In this document: positions 52,619 through 61,873 of the stretch, piece by piece
Layout: each line of letters starts with the position of its first letter
Numbering within the stretch: the stretch's first letter is position 1
DNA from: Gemmatimonadota bacterium
GTDB taxonomy: Bacteria > Gemmatimonadota > Gemmatimonadetes > Longimicrobiales > Gaopeijiaceae
Direction: 5' to 3'
Assembly (NCBI GenBank): GCA_022822445.1
Contig: JAJEBR010000121.1
Coordinates: 124,001-188,000, forward strand
Length of the DNA: 64,000 nt
Notes under the pieces: model-generated
What the model saw: only the letters and a program-made list of their open reading frames with translations
The model's database searches: none
What the model was told of the DNA's origin: nothing
Made by a program: the position numbers and the translations under genes

Positions 52619-52712
52619 AGTGGTCGGACGCGCGGACGGGATGGGCTGCGGGCCGCGTCCGGCGGCTGCGCCGGCGCCGGGGACGGGACCGGGAACGACG
52701 AATGGAGCAAGG

Positions 52713-53960
52713 ATGAACGGCAGGGGCCTGATTCACGACTGGAACGTGGCGGAGTTCGAAACCCTCGCGTGGGGCCGCCACGTGGAGCTGAACGACGAGA
52801 CCCTCCGCGACGGGCTGCAGTCCCCATCGGTCACCGACCCTCCCATTGCCGCCAAGATCCGCCTCCTGCACCTCATGGACGAGCTCGGCCTCCATGCCGC
52901 CGACCTCGGCCTGCCCGCGGCGGGGCCGAGGGCCGTCGCCGACGTCACGCGCCTCTGCGAGGAGATCCGGGACGCGAAGCTGTCCCTCGAGCCCAACTGC
53001 GCTGCCCGTACCGTGGTGGCTGACGTCGAACCCGTGGTCGGGATCGCCCAGAGGACCGGTATCGCCATTGAGGTCAGCGCCTTCATCGGCAGCTCGCCGA
53101 TCCGGCGGTTCGCGGAGGGCTGGACGCTCGACCGCATGCTCCACACCGCCGAGGAGTCGGTCTCGTTCTGCGTGAACGAGGGGCTCTCCGTCATGTTCGT
53201 CACCGAGGACACCACCCGGGCGGATCCGGAGACGCTGAAAGCGCTCTACGGCAACGCCATCCGCTGGGGTGCACGGCGAATCTGCCTTTCGGACACGGTG
53301 GGGCACGCCACGCCCTCCGGGGTCCGGGCGCTGCTCCGGTTCGTGAAGCGCGAGATCGTCGACCCGTCGGGGGTGCGGGTGAAGATCGACTGGCACGGCC
53401 ACCGCGACCGCGGACTGGGGCTGGCCAACGCGCTCGCGGCGATCGAGGCGGGAGCGGACCGGATCCATGGAACGGCCATGGGGATCGGGGAGCGCGTCGG
53501 CAACGTGGAGATGGACCTGCTGCTCGTGAACCTGGCGCTGGCAGGTGTCCACGATGCGGACCTGTCGCTGCTCTCGGAGTACTGCGAACTGGTCGCCCGC
53601 GAGTGCGACGTTCACCTTCCGCCCAACTACCCCGTCATCGGCTCGGACGCATTTCGCACCGCCACCGGCGTCCACGCGGCCGCCATCATCAAGGCGCAGG
53701 CGAAGGGGGCGGACTGGCTCGCGGACCGGGTCTATTCGGGCGTTCCCGCCGCGCTCGTGGGCCGCCGCCAGGAGATCGAAGTCGGGCCCATGTCCGGGAT
53801 CTCCAACGTCCGGTACTGGCTGGCGGACCGGGGCTACGATCCCGGCGACGCCGAGCTGTGCGAGCGGATCTTCAACCGGGCCAAGGAAGTGGACCACACG
53901 CTCACGGAGGACGAGGTCGTCCGGATCGTCGAACAGGTGCATGCGGAGTCGCCGCGGTGA
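52713..53960 (+). CDS. LeuA-like acyltransferase of the HMGL family
   Basis: 415 residues from ATG 52713. HMGL/DRE-TIM barrel: LNDETLRDGLQSPSV with the metal Asp, FVTEDTTRADPETLKALYGN, and the HxH ligands in IDWHGHRDRGLGLANALAAI followed by GTAMGIGERVGN. It is shorter than 2-isopropylmalate synthase because the C-terminal LeuA allosteric domain is missing, so it resembles short homocitrate/citramalate/isopropylmalate synthases. It overlaps phoB by GTGA. Confidence 0.88.
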   Translation: MNGRGLIHDWNVAEFETLAWGRHVELNDETLRDGLQSPSVTDPPIAAKIRLLHLMDELGLHAADLGLPAAGPRAVADVTRLCEEIRDAKLSLEPNCAARTVVADVEPVVGIAQRTGIAIEVSAFIGSSPIRRFAEGWTLDRMLHTAEESVSFCVNEGLSVMFVTEDTTRADPETLKALYGNAIRWGARRICLSDTVGHATPSGVRALLRFVKREIVDPSGVRVKIDWHGHRDRGLGLANALAAIEAGADRIHGTAMGIGERVGNVEMDLLLVNLALAGVHDADLSLLSEYCELVARECDVHLPPNYPVIGSDAFRTATGVHAAAIIKAQAKGADWLADRVYSGVPAALVGRRQEIEVGPMSGISNVRYWLADRGYDPGDAELCERIFNRAKEVDHTLTEDEVVRIVEQVHAESPR

Positions 53961-54694
53961 CGAGCAAGTCCGAACCGCCGGCGCGCATCCTCGTGATCGA
54001 GGACGATCCGGGCATTGCGGCGCTTGTGGCGTACCAGCTCACTCGCGCGGGATACCGCGTCGAGACCGCGGGGGGTGGCGACGGCGGCCTCGAGTCCGTC
54101 CACCGGGAGATCCCGGATCTCGTCGTGCTCGACCGGATGCTCCCCGGCCTGTCGGGAGACCAGGTGCTCAAGGCGATCCGCCAGGATCCCGCGACGCGGT
54201 ACGTCCCGGTACTGGTGCTGACGGCCAGGCGGGAGGAGGCCGACCGGATCGAGGGGCTGGAGCTGGGGGCGGACGACTACCTCACCAAGCCCTTCAGTCC
54301 GAAGGAGCTGGTGCTGCGGGTGGAAGCGATCCTGAGGCGGATAGGGGGATTCGCGGGGCTGGCCGACCACGAGGGCGGGGTGCTCCGGGCGGGAAAGCTG
54401 GCGCTGGACCGGGGTTCGATGCGGGTGACGCTGGGGGGCGAGGACGTTCCATTGACGCCCACCGAGTACCGGTTGCTCCGCGTCCTGGTGGAGAACCGGG
54501 GACGGATGCAGAAGCGAGCGGACCTCCTGGAGGCGGCCTGGGAAGCAGAGGGAAGGACAAGGGATGGGGTGCGAACCCGGACCGTGGACATGCATATTCG
54601 TCGTCTGCGTACCAAACTGGGGCATGCCGGTGAATGGATTGAGACCGTCCGCGGATTCGGGTACCGTTTTCGGGGGCCTGAGCCTGCCGGGTAG
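53957..54694 (+). CDS. phoB: PhoB-type response regulator
   Basis: 245 residues from GTG 53957 (4-nt overlap with the LeuA-like gene). Receiver domain with acidic pocket IEDD (15-17), phospho-acceptor D59 in VVLDRMLPG and K111 in YLTKPFSP. The C-terminal OmpR-type winged helix is clear (LTPTEYRLLRVLVENRGRMQ, then RTRTVDMHIRRLRTKLG and IETVRGFGYRF). The genes that follow (histidine kinase, pstS to phoU) identify it as the phosphate-starvation regulator. Confidence 0.94.
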   Translation: MTSKSEPPARILVIEDDPGIAALVAYQLTRAGYRVETAGGGDGGLESVHREIPDLVVLDRMLPGLSGDQVLKAIRQDPATRYVPVLVLTARREEADRIEGLELGADDYLTKPFSPKELVLRVEAILRRIGGFAGLADHEGGVLRAGKLALDRGSMRVTLGGEDVPLTPTEYRLLRVLVENRGRMQKRADLLEAAWEAEGRTRDGVRTRTVDMHIRRLRTKLGHAGEWIETVRGFGYRFRGPEPAG

Positions 54695-54778
54695 CGGGAG
54701 GAGCGGCGTCGGCGTCCGGTTCGGTTCGCCCGAAGACGGGGACAGGGTGCCGGCGGCCGCCCGGCGTGTGGCAGTGCG

Positions 54779-56560
54779 TTGAGGGTTCCACTGAGGTTGG
54801 CGACCGGACTCGCCGGTGCGGGGTTCGTACTGGTGCTCGCACTGGCGGCGTGGGCGGTCACGCGTTCGGTGGCGGCGCGGGTGCTGGAGGCCGAGGCGGA
54901 GCGGCACCTGGCCGCGGCGACCACCCTGGGGGCCGAGCGCTTGCGTGCGTCCCAGCAGGAATCGCTGGACAGCGTGGCCGGGGCCCTGGCGCGCTCCTCC
55001 GGCTACCGCGTGAGCGTCTTCGGAGCCGACCAGCGCCTGATCGCCGATTCGGATTTCGGAGCTCAGCAGGCCGATGCCGTGCCGGAGTCCTCCGGGCGGA
55101 TCGAGGTGGTGGGGGCGTTGCGGCGCGTTACCGCTTCCTCCCGGCGGGTCAGCGCGCTGGACGGACGTCCCTACGTCTACAGCGCGGCTCGCCTGTACCG
55201 CGGCGGCCAGCCGGTCGTGATCCGCTTCGCGGCCCGGGTGGACCCGATCATGGATGCCGCGGGCCGAGTTGCGCGTGGTGTCCTGTTGGCGGTCCTACTG
55301 ACCGGGGCGGCCGGCGTGTATGCGCTGGACCGGGGGACGGGCGCCATTGCGGGCGCTCTGGATGAGGTGCGGCAGTTGCTGGCGCGGCTCGCGACGGGGC
55401 AGACCGCCGGCCCCCGGGTCAAGCTGTCCCGCTTCGTCGAGCTCGCGCGTGTGGCGTCCGCTGCCAATCGGGTCAGGGGCGAGCTCGATGAACAGCTGGG
55501 CGGCGTCACCCGCGAGCGCGACGAGCTCGCGCAGCTCATGGACGAGGTGGGAGAGGGCCTCATGGCGCTCACCAACGACGCCAGGATCCTGCGCATCAAT
55601 CCCGCGGCGCGCGAGCTGCTGGGCCTGGTCGAGGTGCTGCCGTTCTCGCCTGTGGGGTCCCTGGTCCGCGACCCGGTGCTGCGGGACTTTCTCGAGGCGT
55701 CCGTGGTGCGCGCCGAGGGCCGCCTGGAGGTGACCGTGGGCGACCGGGAGCTGGAGGTGCGCACCAAGCGGGGGACGGCGGGGGGGGCGGTGGTGCTGCT
55801 GGTGGACATCACCGAGATTCGGCGGCTCGAGGCCGTGCGTTCCGACTTCGTCGCCAATGCGTCACATGAACTGAAGACCCCGCTGACGGTGATTCGCGCC
55901 GCTGCGGAAACGGTGCTCGACGCGGAGTTGCCGGTCGACCTGCGCAGTCAGTTCCTGCGTTCCATCGAGGGCAACACGGTGCGCCTGCAGCGGCTGGTGG
56001 ACGACCTGCTCGACCTCTCTCGCTACGAGTCGGGAGCGTGGCGCCCTGAGCGGGAGCCGTTTCTGGTGCAGGAGGTGGCCTGGGAGGCTTGGCGGGAGCT
56101 GGAGGAGCGCTGGTCGGGGCAGGACCTCGAATTCCGGACCGTCGGAAAGGGCGAGGGAATGGGAGACGAGGCTGCGGTCTACCAGATCTTCCGCAATCTC
56201 TTCGAGAACGCCCTTCGGTACGTTCCCGCAGAAGGCGGCCGGATCGGCGTCGAAATCAGCCGGGCGGAGGACATGATCGCGGTTGCCGTGGAGGACAACG
56301 GCTCCGGCATTCCCCCCTCCTCGCTGCCAAGGGTCTTCGAGCGGTTCTACCGGGTGGACACAGCGCGCTCGCGAGAAGAAGGAGGTACCGGGCTCGGTCT
56401 TGCAATCGTCCGGCACCTCGTGTCGAGCATGGGGGGCGACGTGGGGGTTTGCAGTTCGCTCGGTGCGGGCACCACCATAACATTTACGATTCCCGCGACC
56501 GAATCCTTCAGTCGCGTGCCGGGACGGGAATTCGCGCTTCCGCGGGAGCAAGGACGTTGA
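54779..56560 (+). CDS. phoR: PhoR-type sensor histidine kinase
   Basis: 593 residues from TTG 54779. Two membrane helices (ATGLAGAGFVLVLALAAWAV; RGVLLAVLLTGAAGVYALD) enclose a periplasmic part; a PAS-like region follows at about 240-340. Kinase boxes: ASHELKTPLTVIRAAAETVL with H363, NLFENALRYVP (N box), VAVEDNGSGIPPSSLPRVFE (G1), FYRVDTARSREEGGTGLGLA (F/G2). All catalytic residues are present. Unlike Escherichia coli PhoR it has a large sensor domain between its helices. Partner of the PhoB gene upstream. Confidence 0.93.
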   Translation: MRVPLRLATGLAGAGFVLVLALAAWAVTRSVAARVLEAEAERHLAAATTLGAERLRASQQESLDSVAGALARSSGYRVSVFGADQRLIADSDFGAQQADAVPESSGRIEVVGALRRVTASSRRVSALDGRPYVYSAARLYRGGQPVVIRFAARVDPIMDAAGRVARGVLLAVLLTGAAGVYALDRGTGAIAGALDEVRQLLARLATGQTAGPRVKLSRFVELARVASAANRVRGELDEQLGGVTRERDELAQLMDEVGEGLMALTNDARILRINPAARELLGLVEVLPFSPVGSLVRDPVLRDFLEASVVRAEGRLEVTVGDRELEVRTKRGTAGGAVVLLVDITEIRRLEAVRSDFVANASHELKTPLTVIRAAAETVLDAELPVDLRSQFLRSIEGNTVRLQRLVDDLLDLSRYESGAWRPEREPFLVQEVAWEAWRELEERWSGQDLEFRTVGKGEGMGDEAAVYQIFRNLFENALRYVPAEGGRIGVEISRAEDMIAVAVEDNGSGIPPSSLPRVFERFYRVDTARSREEGGTGLGLAIVRHLVSSMGGDVGVCSSLGAGTTITFTIPATESFSRVPGREFALPREQGR

Positions 56561-56621
56561 GAATGCCTGCTAATCCAGCGGCCCCTGGCCGGCCCCTCGA
56601 AGTCTGGCCGCCCGTGGTGGC

Positions 56622-56732
56622 GCTCGACGTTGCTCCTCGGGCGAATAGCGCGTTGATCTGCCAATCGTCGCGCCTTGCCAGCCCGGGGCCTCGCCGCCAT
56701 CGGTCCAACGTGCGGGTTGTTCACGGACTGCT
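56622..56732 (+). repeat. Right-half copy of the dispersed repeat running into pstS
   Basis: Reads cgacgttgctcctcgggcga, then gtcgcgccttgccagcccgg and cctcgccgccatcggtccaacg, ending with gcgggttgttcacggactgc. This matches the right half of copies A and B. The GTG start of pstS (56710) and its first codons lie inside the right end of the element. Confidence 0.75.
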
Positions 56733-57639
56733 GGCGGTCGTCGCGGCGTGCACGGTCGCGACACAAGCAGGCTGCGGTGCGCCGGGCCGGGCCGGGGGGA
56801 TTGTGTCGGTAGGCGGCTCGAGCAGCCTGTACACGCTCTCGGAGGCGGTGGCGGAGTCGTTCACCGGAGTCCGGCCCGACAGTCGGGTCACCGTGAGCTT
56901 TTCGGGCACCGCGGGGGGCTTCAGGCAGCTGTGTGACGGCGAGATCGACATCGCGGGTGCGTCGCGCAGGATCTCCGCCGCCGAGGCCGCGCGCTGCAGC
57001 GCCCTGGACTTCCCCTTCCTGGAGATCCCGGTGGCGCGGGATGGCATCGTCATCATCGCCAATCCGGCCAACACCCTCGTGGAGTGCCTGACGCTGGACG
57101 AGCTCACCCGGCTGTGGGGGTCCGCCGGAGAGGTGCGAACCTGGCGCGACCTCAGGCCGTCGTATCCCGCCGAGACGATCCGCCTCTTCGGCCCGGGGCC
57201 CGATTCCGGAACGTTCCGACTGTTCACGTCGGTGGTCGTCGGACGACCGGGGGCCAGCCGATCCGACCACTATCAAAGCGAGGACGACGACTTGATCGCG
57301 CGCGGGGTGGCGGGTGGCCGCTGGGGACTGGGCTACCTCGGCTCTGCCGCCTACACCAGAAACCGGGAAGACCTCCGCGCGGTCCCCGTGGACACCGGCT
57401 TCGGCTGCGTGGAACCCACCCCTGACGCGGTGGCCGACGGGCGCTACAGTCCGCTCGCGCGGGACCTCTTCATTCATGTCGGCGTCGCTTCCCTCGCTCG
57501 CGAAGAGGTGTATGCCCTTGTGGACTACTACCTGTCCGCCGCCGCCACGCTCGCGGTCGAAACCGGATACGTGGCTCTTCCGGCGGCGGAGTATGCGCGC
57601 GGCCGGGTGATGCTCGAATCGGGACGGGAGGCCTCATGA
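56710..57639 (+). CDS. pstS: Phosphate-binding lipoprotein PstS
   Basis: 309 residues from GTG 56710. The signal (VVHGLLAVVAACTVATQAGC) ends in a lipobox-like AGC. Mature marks: VGGSSSLYTLSEAVAESFTG, SVTVSF-like SRVTVSFSGTAGGF, CDGEIDIAGASRRISAAEAA and LFGPGPDSGTFRLFTSVVVG, all typical of phosphate-binding loops. An ATG at 56564 would add a 49-residue leader made of repeat sequence and is unlikely. It delivers phosphate to PstCA. The overlap with pstC is 4 nt. Confidence 0.9.
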   Translation: MRVVHGLLAVVAACTVATQAGCGAPGRAGGIVSVGGSSSLYTLSEAVAESFTGVRPDSRVTVSFSGTAGGFRQLCDGEIDIAGASRRISAAEAARCSALDFPFLEIPVARDGIVIIANPANTLVECLTLDELTRLWGSAGEVRTWRDLRPSYPAETIRLFGPGPDSGTFRLFTSVVVGRPGASRSDHYQSEDDDLIARGVAGGRWGLGYLGSAAYTRNREDLRAVPVDTGFGCVEPTPDAVADGRYSPLARDLFIHVGVASLAREEVYALVDYYLSAAATLAVETGYVALPAAEYARGRVMLESGREAS

Positions 57640-58598
57640 TGGCCGATGGGAGCCGGCCGAAGTCGCCTGAACCGGCCCGGGCGCCGCCCGACGGGCCCCT
57701 GGCGCCTGCGTTCCCGGGCGGCGGAACCGCGTCGCTGGCCCTTTCGGAGCGCGTGGCGGCGCGCTTCTTCCAACTTTGCGCCGTGCTGGCCGCCCTGGCC
57801 GCCATCGCCGTCGCCGCCACATTGGGGAGCGAAGCCGTGCTCTTCTTCACGGAGGTGTCCCCGGTTCGTTTCTTCAGCGAACTCGCCTGGACCCCGCTGG
57901 CCGAGGAGCCACGCTTCGGCGTCCTGCCCCTCATCGCCGCCACGGCGCAGATCACGGCCGGTGCGGCGGTGGTGGCGTTTCCTCTGGGACTGCTCACCGC
58001 GATCTACGCGGAGTACTATGCGGATCCCCGCGTGGCCGGGCTCCTGACCGTCGCGGTGACGGTGCTGGCAGCGGTTCCCACCGTCGTCTACGGCTATGTT
58101 GCACTCAACTTCGTCACACCCGCTCTGAGGAACATCTGGCCCTCGATCGAGGCCTACAACGGGATTTCGGCGTGCCTGGTGGTGGGCGTGATGATCCTTC
58201 CCACCGTCGCCCTGCTTTCCCGTGGAGCGCTGAAGGCGGTGTCTCCGTCGCTTACCGACGCGGGTCTGGCGCTTGGGGCCAGTTCGGCCCGGGTTCTGGT
58301 CCGGGTGGTCCTCCCGGCGGCGTCGCGCGGCATCGCGGCCGCCCTTGCGCTCGCGCTGGCGAGGGCGGCGGGGGAGACGATGATCGTTACGCTGGCGGCC
58401 GGCAACCAGGCGCGCCTCACCTGGAGTCCCCTGGAGGGCATCCGCACCCTGACCGCCTACATCGCGCAGGCGAGCATGGGGGACGCAGCATCCGGCACTC
58501 TCGAGTACCGGGCCTTCTTCGCGGTCGCCGCTGTGCTGTTCGCCATCACGTACGCGGTAAACGCGCTGGGCAGATGGCTGGCGGGAGGGCGGCGATGA
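57636..58598 (+). CDS. pstC: Phosphate ABC transporter permease PstC
   Basis: 320 residues from ATG 57636, overlapping pstS. Six membrane helices, and the permease EAA-like loop DAGLALGASSARVLVRVVLP. Motifs of PstC: FGVLPLIAATAQITAGAAVV, PTVVYGYVALNFVTPALR and LARAAGETMIVTLAAGNQAR. Complete. Forms the inner-membrane channel with PstA. Confidence 0.94.
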   Translation: MMADGSRPKSPEPARAPPDGPLAPAFPGGGTASLALSERVAARFFQLCAVLAALAAIAVAATLGSEAVLFFTEVSPVRFFSELAWTPLAEEPRFGVLPLIAATAQITAGAAVVAFPLGLLTAIYAEYYADPRVAGLLTVAVTVLAAVPTVVYGYVALNFVTPALRNIWPSIEAYNGISACLVVGVMILPTVALLSRGALKAVSPSLTDAGLALGASSARVLVRVVLPAASRGIAAALALALARAAGETMIVTLAAGNQARLTWSPLEGIRTLTAYIAQASMGDAASGTLEYRAFFAVAAVLFAITYAVNALGRWLAGGRR

Positions 58599-59437
58599 AG
58601 AGGTTCCGCCACCACGGGCCGGTCAGCGCAGCAGGCAGCGTCGCGGCCTCCGTCACCCTCGCGACGGCGATGACCCTGATCGCGATCCTGCTCGTGCAGG
58701 CGCGGGGCGTCCTCGATTTCGGCTTCCTCCTCGGCACCCCCTCCCGCTTCGCCGCGCAGGCCGGCATCGGCCCCGCCCTCGCCGGCACACTCTGGCTGAC
58801 CCTGCTCACGGCGGCGATCGCCTGCCCGGTGGGTGTCGGCGCGGCGGTGTACTTCGAAGAGTATGCCCCCCGCACCCGCACGATGCTCGCGATCGAGTCC
58901 GCGGTGGCGAACCTGGCGGGCGTGCCGCCCCTGGTCTTCGGAGTTGCGGGGCTGGCGCTGTTCGTGCGCGGCCTGGGGCTCGGCTCCACGGTCCTCGCGG
59001 GCGGCCTGACCCTGGCGATGCTCGCGCTGCCCACCGTCCTCGTGACCTCGCAGGAGGCCATTCGGCAGGTCCCGACCGGGGTTCGCGCAGCGGCCTACGC
59101 ACTCGGTGCGACGCGGTGGGAGGTCATCCGCCGGCAGGTGCTGCCCGCCGCGGCTCCCGGCATCGTCACCGGCCTGACGCTGGCGCTCGCCCGTACGGCG
59201 GGGGCCGCGGCGCCGCTGCTCGTAATCGGCGCGGCGTCGTTCATCACCTACGCCCCCGGCACGCCCGGCGACCCCCTGACCGCCCTGCCGACCCGGGTGT
59301 TCGCCTGGAGCGCCCGGTCGCAACCCGGCTTCACCGCCCTCGCCGCCGGTGCGGGCGTCGTGCTCCTCGCGCTCCTCCTCGTCCTCCACCTGGCGGGAAT
59401 GGCCCTGCGCCGCCGCCTCGCGGGAGCCGCCCGGTGA
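58595..59437 (+). CDS. pstA: Phosphate ABC transporter permease PstA
   Basis: 280 residues from ATG 58595, overlapping pstC by 4 nt. Motifs: ACPVGVGAAVYFEEYAPRTR, ANLAGVPPLVFGVAGLALF, and the EAA-like AAYALGATRWEVIRRQVLPA. Several helices in the usual PstA arrangement. Second half of the membrane channel. Confidence 0.93.
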   Translation: MKRFRHHGPVSAAGSVAASVTLATAMTLIAILLVQARGVLDFGFLLGTPSRFAAQAGIGPALAGTLWLTLLTAAIACPVGVGAAVYFEEYAPRTRTMLAIESAVANLAGVPPLVFGVAGLALFVRGLGLGSTVLAGGLTLAMLALPTVLVTSQEAIRQVPTGVRAAAYALGATRWEVIRRQVLPAAAPGIVTGLTLALARTAGAAAPLLVIGAASFITYAPGTPGDPLTALPTRVFAWSARSQPGFTALAAGAGVVLLALLLVLHLAGMALRRRLAGAAR

Positions 59438-60255
59438 GCGCGCCCGTCACCCCCCCGCCCCCCGCAGCCCCCCCGGCGACCCCCCCGCGCGACGGCCCGC
59501 ACCCTCGCGCTCCCCTGCTCTCGCTCGGCGACCTCTCCGTCCGCTTCGGCGACCGTCCCGCGCTCTCCGGCGTCTCCCTCGACATCCCACGGGGCCGGGT
59601 CGTCGCGGTCATCGGACCCTCCGGGTGCGGCAAGACGACGCTGCTGCGCGCCCTCAACCGCATGAACGAACTGATTCCCGGCGCGCGCACCAGCGGGAGC
59701 CTGCTCTTCGACGGTCAGGAGCTCTACCGGCGCGAGACCGACCCGGCCGAGGTCCGGCGGCGCATCGGGATGGTGTTCCAGGAAGCCGCGCTCTTCCCCG
59801 GGTCCGTCTTCGACAACGTTGCCTTCGGGCCCCGGGCCAGCGGCTTCGGCGGCGACCTGCACGCCCTCGCGGAGGAGGTCCTCACCGCGGTGGGACTCTG
59901 GGCCGAGCTGGGCGAGGATCTGGATGTGCCCGCCGTGTCCCTCGCCGCCGGTCAGCGGCAGCAGCTCTGCATCGCGCGCGCCCTGGCGGTGCGGCCGCAG
60001 GTCCTGCTCCTGGACGAGCCCACGACGGCCCTGGACCCCACGGCGACCGCCCGCATCGAGTCCCTCATGCACGCGCAGCTGCCCCACCTTACGATCGTGA
60101 TCGCCACGAACGACCTTCGCCTCGCCGCCCGCGCATCGAGCCTGACCGCCTACCTGGACCGCGGCGAGCTCGTGGAGTACGGTCCCACGGAGACGCTCTT
60201 CACCAATCCCGCGCACCCGCGCACCGAGTCCTACCTGACCGGTCGGATCCCATGA
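59434..60255 (+). CDS. pstB: Phosphate ABC ATPase PstB with altered signature and switch region
   Basis: 273 residues from GTG 59434. Walker A GPSGCGKTTLLRALNRMNEL, Q-loop MVFQEAALFPGSVFDNVAFG and Walker B VLLLDEPTTALDP (catalytic Glu present) are normal, and the tail FTNPAHPRTESYLTGRIP is typical of PstB. The ABC signature, normally LSGGQ, reads LAAGQ, and the switch His of VTHN is replaced: the sequence is VIATNDLRLAARA. An N-terminal Pro-rich extension of about 25 residues is also present. Such changes usually slow ATP hydrolysis, so it could be a slow or regulated pump. Confidence 0.93.
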   Translation: MSAPVTPPPPAAPPATPPRDGPHPRAPLLSLGDLSVRFGDRPALSGVSLDIPRGRVVAVIGPSGCGKTTLLRALNRMNELIPGARTSGSLLFDGQELYRRETDPAEVRRRIGMVFQEAALFPGSVFDNVAFGPRASGFGGDLHALAEEVLTAVGLWAELGEDLDVPAVSLAAGQRQQLCIARALAVRPQVLLLDEPTTALDPTATARIESLMHAQLPHLTIVIATNDLRLAARASSLTAYLDRGELVEYGPTETLFTNPAHPRTESYLTGRIP

Positions 60256-60938
60256 CGGAGCACCCGCCTCCCAGGCAGCCCTTCGAGCTCGAGTTCGACC
60301 AGCTCCACAACCTCTTCCTGGAGATCGCGGGGCGGGCGGAGGAGCTGGTGCGCCTGGCGATGGAGGGGCTTGAGCAGCGGGATCCGGACAGGGCGGCGCT
60401 GGTCCGCCGGGCCGACGACAGGATCAACGACCTCGACAACGAGATCAACGAGCGCGCGATGGGACTTCTGGCGCTCCAGAACCCCAGGGCCGGCGACCTT
60501 CGCTTCGTGCTCGCCGTTCTCAGGGCCTCCAGGGACATCGAACGGATCGGCGACCACGCCGTGAACATCGCGAATGCGACCCGGCGGACGGCTGGTCACC
60601 CGCCCCTGCCGGACATTCTGGAGACCCGCGAGATGGGAACCCAGGTCCGGAGCATGCTGGGCCGCGCCCTCGGCGCGTTGATCAACCGCGACACCGAGGC
60701 GGCGAGGGCCGTCATCGCGGAGGACGACCTGGTAGACGACATGCGGCGCTCCGCGTTCGGCGTCATCTTGTCATTCATGTCCGAGCAGCCGCGCTACATC
60801 CAGCCGGGGGTGAACATGATCCTGGTGGTGCAGAACCTGGAGCGGATCGGGGACCTTGCGACGAACCTCGCGGAGGACGCGGTGTTCCTCGCCGAGGGCC
60901 GGTCGATCAAGCACGCCGGCAAGTCGGCGACGCCGTGA
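60252..60938 (+). CDS. phoU: Phosphate-signalling regulator PhoU
   Basis: 228 residues from ATG 60252, overlapping pstB. Two PhoU repeats with the conserved (D/E)xxxD metal-cluster motif: ASRDIERIGDHAVNIANATR and VQNLERIGDLATNLAEDAVF. Standard length. PhoU links PstSCAB to PhoR and holds the kinase off when phosphate is present. Its stop overlaps the following SDR gene. Confidence 0.95.
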   Translation: MTEHPPPRQPFELEFDQLHNLFLEIAGRAEELVRLAMEGLEQRDPDRAALVRRADDRINDLDNEINERAMGLLALQNPRAGDLRFVLAVLRASRDIERIGDHAVNIANATRRTAGHPPLPDILETREMGTQVRSMLGRALGALINRDTEAARAVIAEDDLVDDMRRSAFGVILSFMSEQPRYIQPGVNMILVVQNLERIGDLATNLAEDAVFLAEGRSIKHAGKSATP

Positions 60939-61873
60939 AGGGCGACGGGGCGGGCCGCGCAGGGGGACCGGCGGGCCGAGCCAGTGAATCGGCCAGCCGG
61001 GCCGGCGACCCGCTGCAAGGCGAGGCCGCCGCCGCGGCAAGCCTGGGCGAGGCGGTCGAGGAACTGCTGAGCGAGGTCGCGGTCGAAACCAGTCCGGAAC
61101 CGGCGCCGCTCTTCTCGTCGCTGCGCGGGCGGGGCGCCGTCGTCACCGGCGGATCGAGCGGGATCGGGCGGGCCACCGCGATCGGCCTGGCCGCGGGGGG
61201 CGTCAACGTCGCCGTCAACTACCTGGACACCGGCACCGAGAGCCGGACGGCGGCCGCGGAGGTGGGGGAGGTGCTGGAGCAGGCCGGAGTGGAGGTGCTG
61301 ATCCGGGCGGGCGACGTGCGTGACCCCGGGCAGACCGCCGAGTTCTTCGCCGAGGCCGATGAGCGACTGGGTGGACTGCACGTCCTGGTCAACAACGCCG
61401 GCGTGGGCGCGGACCACGCGCTCTGGCGCATGTCGGACGAGGAGTGGGGGTCGGTGATCGACACCAATCTCTCGGGCGCGTTCTACTGCATCCGCGAAAT
61501 CGCGCCGTACTTCCGCGCACAGGAGTTCGGCAAGATCGTCAACGTCTCGTCGGTCCACGGCCTGTCGAGCGAATTCGGTCTGGCCAACTACTGTTCCTCG
61601 AAGGCGGGGCTGATCGGGCTGACCCGCTCCGCCGCCCTTGAGCTGGGGCCGTCGAACGTGAACGTGAACGCGGTGGCGCCGGGCTACATCCGCACCACCA
61701 GGCTCACCGACCGGGTGCCCGCGGAGATCATGGACCGGGCCCGGGAGCGCAGCGCGCTGGGGCGCCTGGGCGATCCCCAGGACGTGGTCTCGGTGATTCT
61801 GTTCCTCTGTTCGGAGCTGGCCCGCCATATTACGGGGGTCGTGATACCCGTGGACGGGGGATACCTGACATGA
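60935..61873 (+). CDS. SDR-family oxidoreductase (FabG-like)
   Basis: 312 residues from GTG 60935 (4-nt overlap with phoU). The Rossmann motif [24 protein letters not shown] in [15 protein letters not shown] and the catalytic YxxxK in [20 protein letters not shown] are intact; the C-terminus [12 protein letters not shown] is like FabG. An N-terminal extension of about 65 residues (rich in Gly, Ala and Glu) is unusual for the family. NADPH-dependent ketone reduction is likely; the substrate is unknown. Confidence 0.9.
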   Translation: MKGDGAGRAGGPAGRASESASRAGDPLQGEAAAAASLGEAVEELLSEVAVETSPEPAPLFSSLRGRGAVVTGGSSGIGRATAIGLAAGGVNVAVNYLDTGTESRTAAAEVGEVLEQAGVEVLIRAGDVRDPGQTAEFFAEADERLGGLHVLVNNAGVGADHALWRMSDEEWGSVIDTNLSGAFYCIREIAPYFRAQEFGKIVNVSSVHGLSSEFGLANYCSSKAGLIGLTRSAALELGPSNVNVNAVAPGYIRTTRLTDRVPAEIMDRARERSALGRLGDPQDVVSVILFLCSELARHITGVVIPVDGGYLT

